A stretch of DNA of 64,000 nucleotides from Ampelocalamus luodianensis (GCA_036346255.1 CM070638.1:36828394-36892393); one strand, 5' to 3'; shown: positions 23,018 to 34,015, counted from the first letter of the stretch. Program-made: numbers and translations. Notes: generated by a model not told the origin, from the letters alone.

Positions 23018-24421
23018 GAATCTCATGCGGGGCTTATGGGACATTTTGGACGGGAGAAGACCTTCATGATGTTGGCTGATCATTTTTATTGGCCAAAGAT
23101 GCGGCGAGATATTGAGAGATTTGTTCAGCGATGTGTTACATGCCATAAAGCTAAGTCTAAACTAAATCCACATGGTTTGTATACTCCACTTCCAGTTCCT
23201 AGTACACCTTGGGAAGACATTAGCATGGACTTTGTTTTAGGATTGCCTAGAACTAAGAGGGGGAGGGATTCTATTTTTGTAGTTGTGGATAGGTTTTCTA
23301 AGATGGCACACTTTGTTCCTTGTCATAAGAGCGACGACGCGTCACATGTAGCTGACTTGTTTTTCAGGGAAATTGTGCGATTGCATGTCGTGCCTCGTAC
23401 CATTGTTTAAGACCGTGATGTAAAGTTTATGAGCTATTTTTGGAAGACTTTGTGGGCCAAGCTTGGGACGAAATTGCTCTTTTCGACAACTTGTCACCCA
23501 CAAACTGATGGACAAACGGAGGTGGTGAACCGTACACTCTCAATGTTGTTGCGGACAATGATCAAGAAGAACTTAAAAGAGTGGGAAGATTGTCTACCCC
23601 ATGTTGAATTTGCATATAATCGGGCAGTGCATTCTACTACTCAATTGTGTCCATTTGAGGTGGTGTATGGCTTCAAACCGATCACGCCACTTGATTTACT
23701 ACCACTTCCATTGCAAGAACGTGCTAATATGGAGGCTTCTAAACGTGCTGATTTTGTAAAGAAACTCCATGAAAAGACTAAAGATGTAATTGAGGTGAAG
23801 GTATGTTCTTATGCTTCTAAAGCTAACAAAACTCGAAAGAAAATGCTATTTGAACCAGGTGACTTGGTGTGGGTTCATCTTCGCAAAGAACGCTTTCCGG
23901 AGAAGCGTAAATCAAAATTGATGCCCCGTAGTGATGGTCCTTTTAAAATACTTTCCATGATCAATGATAATGCCTACAAGATCGAGCTTCCAGGAGATGA
24001 TTATGGTGTCAGCACAACTTTTAATGTTGCGGATTTGTCCCCATTCTTTGGACAAGACGATACAGAGTCGAGGACGACTCCTTTTCAAGAGGGGGAGGAT
24101 GATGAGGACATCTCTACTACCATATCTCCAAGTGTTCATGAGGCACCAAAAGGTCCAATGACTAGAGCCCGAGCAAGGCTTTTAAATCAACAGGTGAATT
24201 TGTTTCTTAATACATTACCTTCTATTGATGAGAACAATATACTACCTTATGCTGGGTTTTTATGTATTCTTAGGTTTGATCAACTCGAAAGCTTTGAGGT
24301 GAGGGAGGACGGACCCAAGTCATGGGAGGAGCACAGGCCCAAGGCTGACCGAACCAATGCAATTCACGGACCGAGTCACAGTCCAAGACCATGCACCTTA
24401 ATTAGTCAATCATGTGATTAA
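23018..24421 (+). pseudogene. CRM-like integrase with tail running into the 3' LTR
   Basis: Same frame as RT. The HHCC domain (GHFGREKTF to CVTCHKAKS) is followed by the catalytic core (DISMDFVLGLPRT, DRDVKF, CHPQTDGQTEVVNRTL) and a C-terminal GDLVWVHLRKERFPEKRKSK / DGPFKIL module. A TAA at 23408-23410 interrupts the core just before DRDVKF. After LSPFFG the frame crosses the polypurine tract and continues 322 bp into LTR2 (GEDDEDIS, then GPMTRARARLLNQQV), ending at TGA 24421. This LTR-encoded tail corresponds in position to the CR motif of CRM chromoviruses, proposed to direct integration to centromeric chromatin. Confidence 0.85.
24087..24099 (+). promoter_or_regulatory. Polypurine tract of the CRM-like element
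   Basis: AAGAGGGGGAGGA lies immediately before the TGATGAGG start of LTR2. It is also coding, as part of the GEDDED stretch. Confidence 0.85.
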
Positions 24422-24957
24422 TGGCTCAAGGCCAAACCGAATCATGTGTTTAAAGGCCCAAGGCCATGTTTTTTTAGCCCACCAACCGAACCTGTCATTA
24501 ATGGCACATTAGTCCATCACGTAGGATTTGGTTTTAGGACTTGGTTTCGGAATAGTGTCAGATGGGTGGTTGGCTGAGCGCAACAATTTCGGCTGGCCCT
24601 AGGTAGCGTACGAGTGTTTGTTTTAGAAACAATATATTTGCCATGAGCCCTGAGGAAAAAGACAGACCAGATATTTTGAGATAATAGATTGATTTCAGTT
24701 CTTGTTTCTCCACGCATGGTCGAACCATGTTCTTGAGGGAAATTGGGAATTCTTCGCAAATTGAGATCGTTCAACCTTTCCGCTGGGAATTGGGAGCGCG
24801 ATAGGGCTTCGCTTGGTGGTCGTGAAGTCCGGCGCGTGTGTTCTTGTGAATTAAAGAGTGTTCGTTCTTGCATTGGCAACGGAGGATCACTACGATTTGA
24901 GAGACTACACGTGAGTATCTTGATCCTACGTCGAGAAGATTGGGCGACCCCGTATCA
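24100..24957 (+). repeat. CRM-like LTR 2 (858 bp)
   Basis: It starts TGATGAGGACATC and ends CGACCCCGTATCA. It acts as the 3' LTR of the full unit and the 5' LTR of the truncated second unit. Its first 322 bp are coding. Confidence 0.9.
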
Positions 24958-24960
24958 TCT

Positions 24961-24972
24961 TGGTATCAGAGC
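24961..24972 (+). promoter_or_regulatory. Second primer binding site
   Basis: TGGTATCAGAGC follows LTR2 as it does LTR1. It shows that another internal region, not host DNA, follows the second LTR. Confidence 0.9.
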
Positions 24973-26305
24973 GCGGTTGACTCGGTAGGATTACTTATCC
25001 CTAGTTTAGATTGTTTTTACTTGCTGTTCTTAATACTTAGAGTCCATAAACCGAAAATTGCAACAAAAAAAAAATCCAAACCCTAGTTTTTGCATCTGTT
25101 ATTTTTGTGAGTTTAGTTAGGTTTTAATCCATTAGAATTTTTGTTTAGTGCTGATCGTAGTGTTCTTTTGCGCCGCTTAATCGTTGGGTCCAATCAAAAC
25201 CAATCTGCTACAGTAGCCAATCGAGCGCTACGGCGCAGAAAACTGAGAATCAATTTCGCGTGGCTACAGTACCACGGAGCAGGGCGTCGCCTTCACGCGC
25301 TCTGATGTTTCCCATCGCTACAGTACCACAGAATGCCACATGCTACGATGCGAGGCGTTGCGGTGTCTCGAACGCTGCATGCTCCGTGCTGCTAGTGCCT
25401 TTCTGATGGCGCGTAGCTCTGATATTCAGTGCTACAATACCACGCTGAGAAAATTTTAGTGAATGCCTTTTATTCATCTTGAGACTAGCTTTTGACATTG
25501 CATTAAGGGCTGCCCATTAAATTATTTTTTACACTTGCTAGATATCTTGGACCTGTGCAACAAGAGGAGAAGCTAAACTTAGTTCGGCTAAAGAAAAAAA
25601 AAAGAGCATTTGAAAAAAAAAGAACCGCATATATCTAGTCTATATTTCCTCCTTTTGGCACTCCTCAAAACCAGGGGGGAGGCATATTAGGTCCATGTGG
25701 TTGTGATTCAAAAAAAAAAAAAAAGAAGAAGAAGAAAAAAAAAGCCTTAGCCGAATTTGGGTGAGTTAACCTTAGTCCATATTTTCAGATTATGTGTATT
25801 TATTTTTCAGCAATCTTGTGCCCTTACATTTCATATTATTGCAATTGGCTAGCGTCTCTCCTAATACTTGGTGCAAAACGAGCTAGTTTCCATCTCAATT
25901 TCATATTGCATCTCACTAGCTCATTCCTTTGTTTGCATTGAGTCACATTGATCTTTGCGTGTGCATCATACACTTCGCTTAAATCTTTTGGATCAGCACT
26001 TAGGCAAAATATTCTAGCTTGGATTATTACTTAGCTTTACAACATCAAGAATTTCAGATTGCTAGGATATACACCTCCATACCAAGCTCCACTAAATAAC
26101 CGTTGTTCTGCAATTGTGAGCACTCTTAAATTCGCCTGATCATCACTTTGCTATTGTAGCCTCCACCAAGTGTAAGTTTCTTTTGGCCTTAATTCACTTC
26201 GGAAGGGTAAGAACTTTACTTGGGAGAGCAAAGAGAGATTGAGTGATTTTGACTAATCATCCATATACACTCTTGCTGTTTGTGTTTTTTTTGCACAATC
26301 TAACC
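24973..26305 (+). other. Second CRM-like leader
   Basis: Collinear with 17984-19318. At 25295-25430 several GCTACAGT words of copy 1 are written GCTCTGAT or GCTACGAT. The surrounding sequence is otherwise nearly identical. Confidence 0.8.
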
Positions 26306-27163
26306 ATGTCAGGTGGAGAAGATAATTATGGTGAGGAGCATGCTGTTGATCTCGATGCCCCGGTGACTCGCTTCCAACATCAGGCATTGAGGAGTACATT
26401 GCAACAAGAATTTGTAGCTGGCACCACTGCAATGGGGGAAGAACTCAAGGCGGATATGCAGGATCTCCGCATTGACATCAATCAACAAATGAATGTGTTG
26501 CGTACGGGCATCGTGAATGATGTCATGCGGGCACTTCGTCAGTAGCAAGAAGTAGATAGTGTGCATCTACCGGCTCACATACCTCCACGAGACGAGGAAG
26601 TCGCTGCACGAGTCACCCAGGATGCGCAACAACGGCGAGACCGTGTGGTGGCACAAGCCATACGGCCACCTCCACCTGGGAGAGGAGGTGGGGAGGCGCC
26701 AGGACCGGGAGGGCCGTGGGCATGGAGGCTGAGGTGGGGGAGCACCCCACTTTGACGATGATGACTTGTACCACTACGATGATGGATACCACCGCCGACA
26801 CCGCCACGGCAATGAACGGCCTCATGAAGAGAAATTTGGTAAGCTTAAATTTACTATGCCAACATTTTCAGGAACACATGATCCCGAAGATTACCTCACT
26901 TGGGAGCTCAAGGTGGACAAGGTGTTCCGTATGCACAATTACTCTGAAGAAAAGAAAATACACATGGCTGCACTTGAATTTGACAAGTATGCGCTCATAT
27001 GGTGGGAACAAGTTCAAAATCAAAGGAGAGAGTACAATGAACCTCCTATCACGACATGGGAAGAGATGAAGTATCACATGAGAGCGAGGTTTGTTCCTAA
27101 ACATTACAAACGTGATTTATTTGATAAATTGCAGCAAATGAAGCAAGGCACTCTCACGGTGGA
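26306..27163 (+). pseudogene. gag: CRM-like Gag, copy 2, truncated
   Basis: The ATG at 26306 starts the same MSGGEDNYGEEH protein. A TAG at 26543-26545 replaces a glutamine. Small deletions near 26690-26710 in the glycine-rich linker shift the frame. It retains the MKYHMRARFVPKHYKRD segment that copy 1 lost. It stops at CTCTCACGGTGG, where the right terminal repeat of the MULE-like element begins, so protease and pol of this unit are missing. Confidence 0.85.
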
Positions 27164-28564
27164 AACCAGACTTTTCTGATAGTTCGAGGGAGTAAACCAG
27201 ACTTTTTTCTTATTTTTATTACCGTATTTATGTCAATTACTTTAATATTGAAATAATACTTTTGAATGCCATGATAATTAGATATATCCTATTGCCCCCA
27301 CATACAAACCCACATATTCTTTGTAGGTCATATTCATCTTGACAAGTTTAGGTTACATAAAATGATAGCTAATTATTTAGCATTGTCACACAATGTGTTT
27401 TCAAATCCTGAAAAAGATTATTGGCTAACCGCCAATGGTTTTGGTGGAGAGTTGATGATTGAAACCAAGAGGATGTACAACCCAATAGACTTGTTAAAAA
27501 GTGAGTCGAAGGTGAGACCTAGAGGTGGACAACCACAAGTTAATGTTGGTCCATTGCCTCACTGTAAGACAGGTAAAGATAAAAACCTTGTGCCAAATAA
27601 TAGACACAGAAATCGCTCAACCACAGGTTTAGTCATTCCAACTTGGCTTAGTACACTACTCCTCCTATTGAATATCTACAGGGTGAACACCTGCTCTTAT
27701 GTGATAGAGTAGCCCCAGCTTTGGGGGTGGGAACAGGAGTGGGCCTGAAGGGACACTCGCTGGTCTACACAACGGTAGGCACCATCAGCATCAGGCCGCG
27801 AGTTCCATTGTTGGCCGGTGGTCTCCCGAGAGCTGTATGGTCCGAGAACCTACCAAGTAGAGGTTAGAAAGGTTGAGCAGTGAAAAGACTTTGTTATCTC
27901 AACTTAGTCGCACGATATCGTGTTACGTCTTTATAGCTTGACAACATGAGTTTGAGATATACTATAGGTAAAGTTGGACAACTCTGAAGAGTATATTCAA
28001 TGGTATTCGAATAAGCCGTGCTTCTGGTTAATGAAGCCGTGTTCATGGGAGATTCCAATACATGAGGCATAAGTAGAGATTTGAGATGTTAAGATGGTAA
28101 TTAAAATTGTTGAGTAAACTCCTGATGTTATATTTATTATTGTTTTACTGTTTTAAAGATAAACTGCTTTAAATTAAAAATGCATTCACATATACTTGAT
28201 ATGGTAAACCCTCAACAATCCATTGAACTACTGGCATGTAATTAAATAGTTTTTCCATGTGACTTGCTCAGTACGGTTGTGTACTCAATCTTGCTCAATT
28301 TTCATCAGAAGGCATATCAGAGGATTGAAGGACACCTGGGAGGACGTGTTAGGGTTGCGACCGCACTTAAGCTTTCCCGTGGAAGTATTTGGTTCTTCTG
28401 AATGTAAGTTTGGGTTTAAGATACCCATTTTTTGTTGCAAAATAACCGTTAGGCCATAATTTAATCAAATTAATATCTTTCAACTATTCGTAAGTAGTCG
28501 TAACTGAAATTCTAGGCGGTTGCACAAACTGGGTACACCCTATTCCAAAAATGGGGTCGCTACA

Positions 28565-29185
28565 TAGCTAGTAGTACAGGGTTTTTACCTTTATTTTTCC
28601 TTTTTCTTCGTGCTTTTGAAAGCAAAATGATATAACTTTTAGGTTGTGTTACTGTCTGTTTGATGTTGCCACGTGAACGCCGGGACCGGGAGAGCGCGGT
28701 AATAAGCACAACGCATGCCATCATCCATGCGCAGCATCTGTTCTTGAAATTCATCAATGTGATTTATCATTATACAATCCAAACGCCACATTTATAACTT
28801 CTACAGTTGTGGTAGTGTTCAGTCACCGTTTGCTAGTTTAAGTTGCCAAAATTTTCGCAAAGAGAACTTTTGAAAAGTGAGGGCTTACCCACCGGACGAC
28901 TACCCGCCGGCAATGGAAAATTCACCGGATGACTACCTGTCAGCAATGGAAAAATTATGCAAGATGCGATGTTTTCTTGGATCAAGATGTGATGTTTGCG
29001 AACCTTTCTCCTTTTTCTTTGATTTGATTGATTTGCTTCTGTTGTTGCGTATTACACAAGTTGTGGTTTATATCAACATGTGCCAAGATAAGCTACTTAA
29101 TGGACGCAACAGGCACCGGGGCGTCCGACCAGTCATGGGGTGGATGAGATGTGTTCGTTCGGCCGCAGGCGCGGATGCATGTGTT
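28565..29185. other. Unidentified spacer
   Basis: This is the right flank of the solo LTR. A 33-bp direct duplication with GGA(C/T)GACTACC and GCAATGGAAAA lies at about 28887-28952. No coding domain or transposon end was recognised. Confidence 0.4.
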
Positions 29186-29239
29186 CAAGGCATGTTCGGC
29201 TGGCCACCGTGCGGACGAGATGCTAAAAATGTAATTTCG

Positions 29240-29640
29240 TCACGATAAATATTAATTGTGTAAAAAACGATCGCAACAATGACATTTGCGTAAAAAAATA
29301 CCCGTCTTTGGAACGAACAGAGGGACGAGCGGAGGTGGCAGCAGATCCGTCTATGGGAGTGACGGAGCAGATCCATCCGTGGGGAGGATGGACTGTGGGA
29401 GGGATGGACGAACAAAAATAGCAGGCGACGTGGCGGCTCCGTCCCTCCCTAGGACGGACGAGGCCTCCGTGGGCGGTGCGGATGAGGCGACGTGGCCGCA
29501 AAGGCAACCGTCCGTGCCATCCTGGGATGGCGTCGAGTGCCAATTTTGTAAAAACGACGACGGTGGCGTCGTTTTAGCTAATGACGCTCTAAGCAGTGCT
29601 ATTTCGGCAAAAAAAAAAAATCGTTGTAAGGGCACAAATG
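29240..29640 (-). repeat. Inverted relative of the 10.0-12.0 kb tandem unit
   Basis: The reverse complement of about 29460-29620 (GAAATAGCACTGCTTAGAG, GTTTTTACAAAATTGGCA, ATGGCACGGACGG) matches 10250-10400 and 11160-11320 with many substitutions. The left part (TGACATTTGCGTAAAAAAAT) may be the other end of the same element family. Confidence 0.55.
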
Positions 29641-29824
29641 TGAAACTGCTTGATCTATTTTTTCATTTCTATTTTTACAAAATTGCAATAGGTAATCTCA
29701 GCATATATATACCTTGAGCACTATAGGGTAGATGAAGCTTGGGCCCTTAGATGAGAAAGCTGCTATCTTTGGAGCAGAAAATCCATTTCCAGTTGTTGCT
29801 TGACTCAAGGAAACCTTTGCTATC

Positions 29825-31575
29825 GGACTCTGACTGGTACTGTTGAGAAATAGGAGAACTGTTGAAGACCGATTGAAGTAGCAAAGAACGTATGTTCTAC
29901 TAAGAAAGAGATATGTTCTAGCAAAGAATGTATGTTCACCTAAGAAAGAGATATTTTCTCATAAATATCAAACCTATAGTTTCTAGAACTCAGACCCTAC
30001 CTTTAGCCAGACAACAGAGATGCATATAGGTTGGACCAGGATTTGGAAAAGGAATAAAACCACTCCATGGCCGGTTCCGGTTTTTCACCGGCCAGAAACC
30101 GCAGATAAGGTTTTCGCTTGTTTTCATGTTTTTGTTTAGTATTTTAATTTATTTAGTTAGTTTTGGACGTCCAAAACTTACATTTAAAATAAAACGAACC
30201 AACCAAACATCCACCCTTACATTCCCAAAAATGTGTAGATTTTTATATGATTTTTAATATTTATTGTGGTTATTGTCTGTTTTAACTCAATATGAAATTG
30301 TTCATATTATTGATGTATGTGATGAGGAATAATTTGACGTGTAATTTAACTCGATGAATTAATACTTAGGGTGCTGAGTATGGCTGTGTTAAAATATGGT
30401 AGATATATTTATTGAGATCGAGTTTACTGGAATTTAATATGCATATGTATGATTAATTTGGATACAGCACAAGGCGGAATAGCTGGGTATGTCTTGCAAG
30501 ATCGATTCTGTAGGCTGTTGACCCACATGATCAGATTAGAATTGATCTCGTAAGCAATCTGATCATAGCGCATACCTCACATATGTGTGTTAAGGGCTAA
30601 TATATTTTAGATTCATAAAACTGATCAGGTCGTGGTTGGTGATATGGTTCAGAAGTTTCACGATATAAAAAAAAACAGATAGATCAATTTATAACGATAG
30701 GCCAAAAAACCTTCATAGAATCATGATAGGGTTTTTAGCAAATCCAACATGGGTACCAGGATCGGCGGCGGGTCGCTCGGCAGACGTTCGCATTCGAAGC
30801 CAATTTGTGTTTGTCTCGGTCGCTGTCCTTTCGCGCAAGATGCTCGACCCGAAGGACAAGCAAATTCTTCTACGTCGCTGTCGTCCGTCCGTCAAGAAGC
30901 AACCGCGTCATTCGTGAACGTTGCATCGCTAACGACGTCGCTGTCGTCCGTCCGACCCCAAAACCACGACGTCCACCAACCAATCACGTCCACCCGGCCA
31001 CCCAAAACGCGAGCGACAGCCGGCGTCTCTTCGTCATTAATCCGCACGTCAGCAGTGGTTTTCTTCGTTCGGATCTGTTCGTCTGTGGTGTGTTTCGACA
31101 GTGACGCCCAACACAGCACAGCGGTCGTCCTGGATCCGCGCACATCCTGGATTTCTTTCGCATTGCCGCTCCGCTGCGCACGTCCTAGATCCCCGCGTTA
31201 AGTACTACTCTGGACATGCAGTTGCTCCATACCCCAACTATCTTCATCGGTGGAAATCATGAAGCATCCAATTATTTATGGGCATTGTACTATGGAGGAT
31301 GGGCAGCACCAAACATCTATTTTTTGGGGTTTACTGGTGTTGTTTAGTTGGGAAACATTTGACCATACAATGAAGCCACTATACGGTTATGTACCATGTG
31401 AGGCATTACGATGTTCTGAAGCTAATGCATGTGAAGGAGCCTCTAGATTTATTTTATGTCGCATGATTGGCCTCTTGGCGTTACTGAGTATGGAAACTGC
31501 CAGAAGCTCATTCAGGAGAAAAGGTTCTTCGTAGAAGAGAGGAATTAAAAAATGCTAGCTTTTTTTAAGAAGAAC
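29825..31575 (+). mobile_element. Repeat block carrying a DBR1 fragment, copy 2
   Basis: Same orientation as 12121-13310 and collinear with it except for about 420 bp at 30246-30670 that copy 1 lacks. That extra segment has no domain I recognise. The upstream GC-rich part (30760-31195) shows CGTCCGTC-rich, promoter-like sequence in both copies, so the promoter region may have been captured along with the gene. Confidence 0.6.
31203..31545 (+). pseudogene. DBR1: DBR1 fragment, copy 2
   Basis: It reads YYSGHAVAPYP, then after a one-base C insertion TIFIGGNHEASNYLWALYYG and GWAAPNIYFLGFTGVV. It has the same internal gap as copy 1, then VYHVRHYDVLKLMHVKEPLD and, one frame over, HDWPLGVTEYGNCQKLIQEK. 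The tyrosine that is a stop in copy 1 is intact here, so copy 2 is nearer the captured original. The shared gap shows that both copies descend from one already rearranged capture. Confidence 0.85.
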
Positions 31576-31576
31576 T

Positions 31577-32777
31577 GTATGTCCAATAAAAAATTCTCAA
31601 TTATGAGTTACACCTTAGAAAGAAAAAATATACTAATAAAAAAAATTAACAAAAGAGGAAGTCTAATGGTGATTTGGGAGAAAAGCTTAACAAGAAACGC
31701 GATCGGGATGATGGTGAAAGTTATAACTTAGTTCAGAGAAATGATAAGTACAAAAATTTCAAGTGTCACAACTATGGTTAGTATGGGTATTTCAGAGCTG
31801 ACTACAAGAAAAAGAAGAAACTGAATAAGAAAAATAATCAAAACAAGCAACCAGTTGAACGTAAAGGCGATTCATCGCCTAACGGTATGTCTAATATTTT
31901 GTATGCACCAAATCTTTATTTTCTACTACTTTTCCAAATAGTTGAGTTGTCGATTCTAGTGCTACGTCTCATATTACTAAAGATAATAGAGCTTTCGTTC
32001 TATGCGAACAATTCCAAGGGGAAATAGATATGTCTATTTGGGCACTATTGCCAAAACTGATGTACTTGGAATTGGAAATTATGTCTTAGAACTCCCCAAT
32101 GAAGGAAAATTATTATTATAGGACACTTTATATTCGCCTAGCATGAGAAGGAATTTAATCTCTGTTGCTCAGTTAAAATCTATTGGTTATGATATACTAT
32201 TTGAAAAACGAAAAGTTAAATATTGCTCAATGGGAAATTAGTGCATATTGGAACTCGTCGTAAATGTCTTTATTTTCTTGATAAGCTATCGAATGATGAC
32301 AATATTGATTACTTACTTGGTGAAAATAACTCCATAGTGAGGAATACTAATGATAGAAACACATGTTCAGAATCATATTTATGGCATTTACGACTTGGTC
32401 ATATATCTAAAAATAGAATTAAGAGGCTTATTAATTCCGGAATTATGCATTTTAAGTGGGAGGATTTTAGTATTTGTGAGACATGTATAATAGGTAAGAT
32501 GACCCGTGCACCTTTTCCAAAGGCAGAAAGATCTAATGAGCCTTTTGCTATTATACATTCTGATATTTGTGGTGAGATGTTTACTTCCACTAGAGGGCAA
32601 AAGATTTATTTTATCACATTCATTGATGATTATTCAAGATTTGGTTATGTACATCTTCTTAAACATAAGTAAGGAGGATTTGATGTATTTAAGTCATTTA
32701 AAACTGAAGTAAAAAATTTAATTGAATAGAAAGATCAAAGTATTGAGAACTGATCGTGAAGGAGAATACACTTCAGG
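31577..32777 (+). pseudogene. Copia element 2 fragment: Gag end, protease, integrase
   Basis: A degenerate zinc knuckle (CHNYG-stop-YGYFRADY) is followed by a protease site (VVDSSATSHITKD) and NLISVAQLKSIGYD. An open stretch at 32223-32672 then has the integrase HHCC domain (WHLRLGHIS...CETCIIGK) and the start of the catalytic core (HSDICGEM, FIDDYSRFGY). It ends abruptly within integrase (GEYTSG) at the LTR that starts at 32778. It is of a different lineage from copia-1. The left limit is uncertain. Confidence 0.8.
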
Positions 32778-33546
32778 TGTCGACAAACACTAAGAGTAAT
32801 GAACCACAATCTTCGCTTGACGGCAATCAAGTGTTAAGGATCAAACTAGAATGAATGCACTTGAATTCAGCTCAACAACCTCACAATGAATGCAACTGAG
32901 TGTATGAGGTGTGAAGAGAGTGTTCCTTGCTCAAGGGATGTTAAATGAGGTCTCTCACTCTGTCCAAGAGCTGGTGGAGAGGTATTTATACCCCCCCCCC
33001 CCACAAACAAATACGACCGTTGAAAGAAAATTACAGAAGTTTTCAGTACATGTAGTAGTACCGCTATTCATCGGCCGGTACTACCGCACCTTCCCAAAGT
33101 GTCCAATAACGGCTAGTGCAGATGCATTAACTACTTTGAGAGAGCCGTTGAAAATTCGGCGTGGTACTACCGCCATTCATCGTGTGGTAGTTCCGTTTTC
33201 TGGTTGTTCTATTTTAAGAGAGCGGTAGTTCCGCTTTACTTTGAGGTCCGAAGATGGCACCTACTGGAAAAAATGTACCGCTATAAAAAAAATCGGTTAT
33301 ACTGGGTTGCGGTAGTTCCGCGATAAGCACTGCGGTACCACCGTATTTCCAAAGAACAAACAAACTCCATAAATGTGTCATTTTGTAAAAAAAAAATGTA
33401 CCGCGAATTGTTCGGTGCTACTGTGATGCGGTAGTTCCGCAATAAGAACGCCGGTACTACTGCTAACACAAGAATGACCAGATCAAGTTTGCCCGATCGG
33501 ACAAAAAACGTGGATGGCTTAGATTTGATTGAACGTTCGAACCACA
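32778..33546 (-). mobile_element. Copia-type (SIRE/Maximus-like) LTR, piece next to copia-2
   Basis: This is part of a minus-strand LTR of about 1.2 kb whose other piece is 44973-45428. On the minus strand a TATA box (TATAAATA, 32983-32990) follows a run of 12 C on the plus strand (32991-33002). The U3 part carries many CGGTAGTACCG / CGGTAGTTCCG words in both orientations. CACTA-1 is inserted in U3. The target duplication is not certain: TCAGG before 32778 and GCAGG after 45428 agree at 4 of 5 positions. Confidence 0.55.
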
Positions 33547-33565
33547 CACTACTACACACAGCCTC

Positions 33566-34015
33566 ATCACAGACGGTTCGGGCAGTCATCACAGGCGGTT
33601 CGAACCGCTCGTGTTTTTGTACGCCTGCGATAAATAGCGGTTATCACGCACGGTTAAAAATCCGCCTCGTGATAAGTCACAACACGACGGTTCTAATTAT
33701 ATAACCGTCTGTGTTATCTAATTATCGCGCACGGCTCTATTAAAGAACCGCTCGTGTTATCTAATTATCACAGAGCGGTTCTATTTACAAACCGTCATGA
33801 TATGCACATATCCCGCATTTGTTCTAATTATTTAACCGTCGTGATATGCACATATCCCGCACGGTTCGTAAATAGAACCGCTCAGTGATAAAGGATATCT
33901 GCATTTGTTCTATTTACGAACCGCTCGAGATATGTGTATATCACGCACGTTATTAAATAGAACGGTTCAGGCTATATATTCACGCATTTGTTTGATTGTT
34001 AAACCGTGCGTGATA
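33566..34015. repeat. CACTA-1 array 1 (left subterminal)
   Basis: About ten paired half-sites of CACAGACGG (or CACGCACGG and similar) facing CCGTCTGTG (or CCGCTCGTG and similar), joined by 8-15 bp AT-rich spacers and separated by ATAT-rich linkers. In En/Spm, TnpA binds arrays of short subterminal repeats. This is the corresponding region. Confidence 0.85.

Larger units (their letters stand above)
17112..27163 (+). mobile_element. CRM-like Ty3/gypsy chromovirus in tandem-LTR arrangement
   Basis: The order is LTR1 (17112-17968), primer site, leader, gag, protease, RT, RNase H, integrase, polypurine tract, LTR2 (24100-24957), a second primer site, a second leader and a second gag cut off at about 27163. 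It is therefore one full unit plus the 5' part of a second, as expected from unequal recombination between tandem or allelic copies. The polyprotein frame runs about 320 bp into LTR2 and encodes a GPMTRARAR-type tail, as in the CRM (centromeric) chromoviruses. It is inactivated by frameshifts and stops. Confidence 0.85.
16363..27209. mobile_element. MULE-like inverted-repeat element containing the CRM array
   Basis: The left terminus GGAAAAAGTCTGGTTTACTC (16363 on) is inverted at the right terminus (27164-27209, GAGTAAACCAGACTTTTTTC). About 46 bp match with few differences. The flanking 9-mers TTATTTTAA (16354-16362) and TTATTTTTA (27210-27218) agree at 8 of 9 positions, which would fit a Mutator-type duplication, but the context is AT-rich. 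Internal sequence of its own survives only at 16410-17111, a GC-rich, proline-codon-rich stretch. Everything else is the CRM-like retrotransposon. On the right only the terminal repeat remains, joined directly to truncated gag. Confidence 0.6.
14918..28564. mobile_element. Solo LTR, about 2.8 kb, split by a nested element
   Basis: The outer pieces 14918-16362 and 27210-28564 together form one long LTR. It starts TGAAAAGACC and ends GGGGTCGCTACA, and TAGCTA lies on both sides (14912-14917 and 28565-28570). The left piece contains the GACTTCGACGAA...CAAGGAGGCAAGTT stretch, and the right piece the GACTTGC(T)CAGTACGGTTGTGTACTC stretch. Both are also found at matching positions in the LTR at 45640-49386. 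Subtracting the nested insertion leaves about 2,801 bp. No internal region belongs to it, so it is a solo LTR. It is the outermost layer of a three-level nest. Confidence 0.75.

Noticed and set aside
27362..27712. Open frame of 116 codons
   Set aside because: It lies in the right half of the solo LTR, collinear with non-coding LTR sequence at 48 kb, with no recognised domain.
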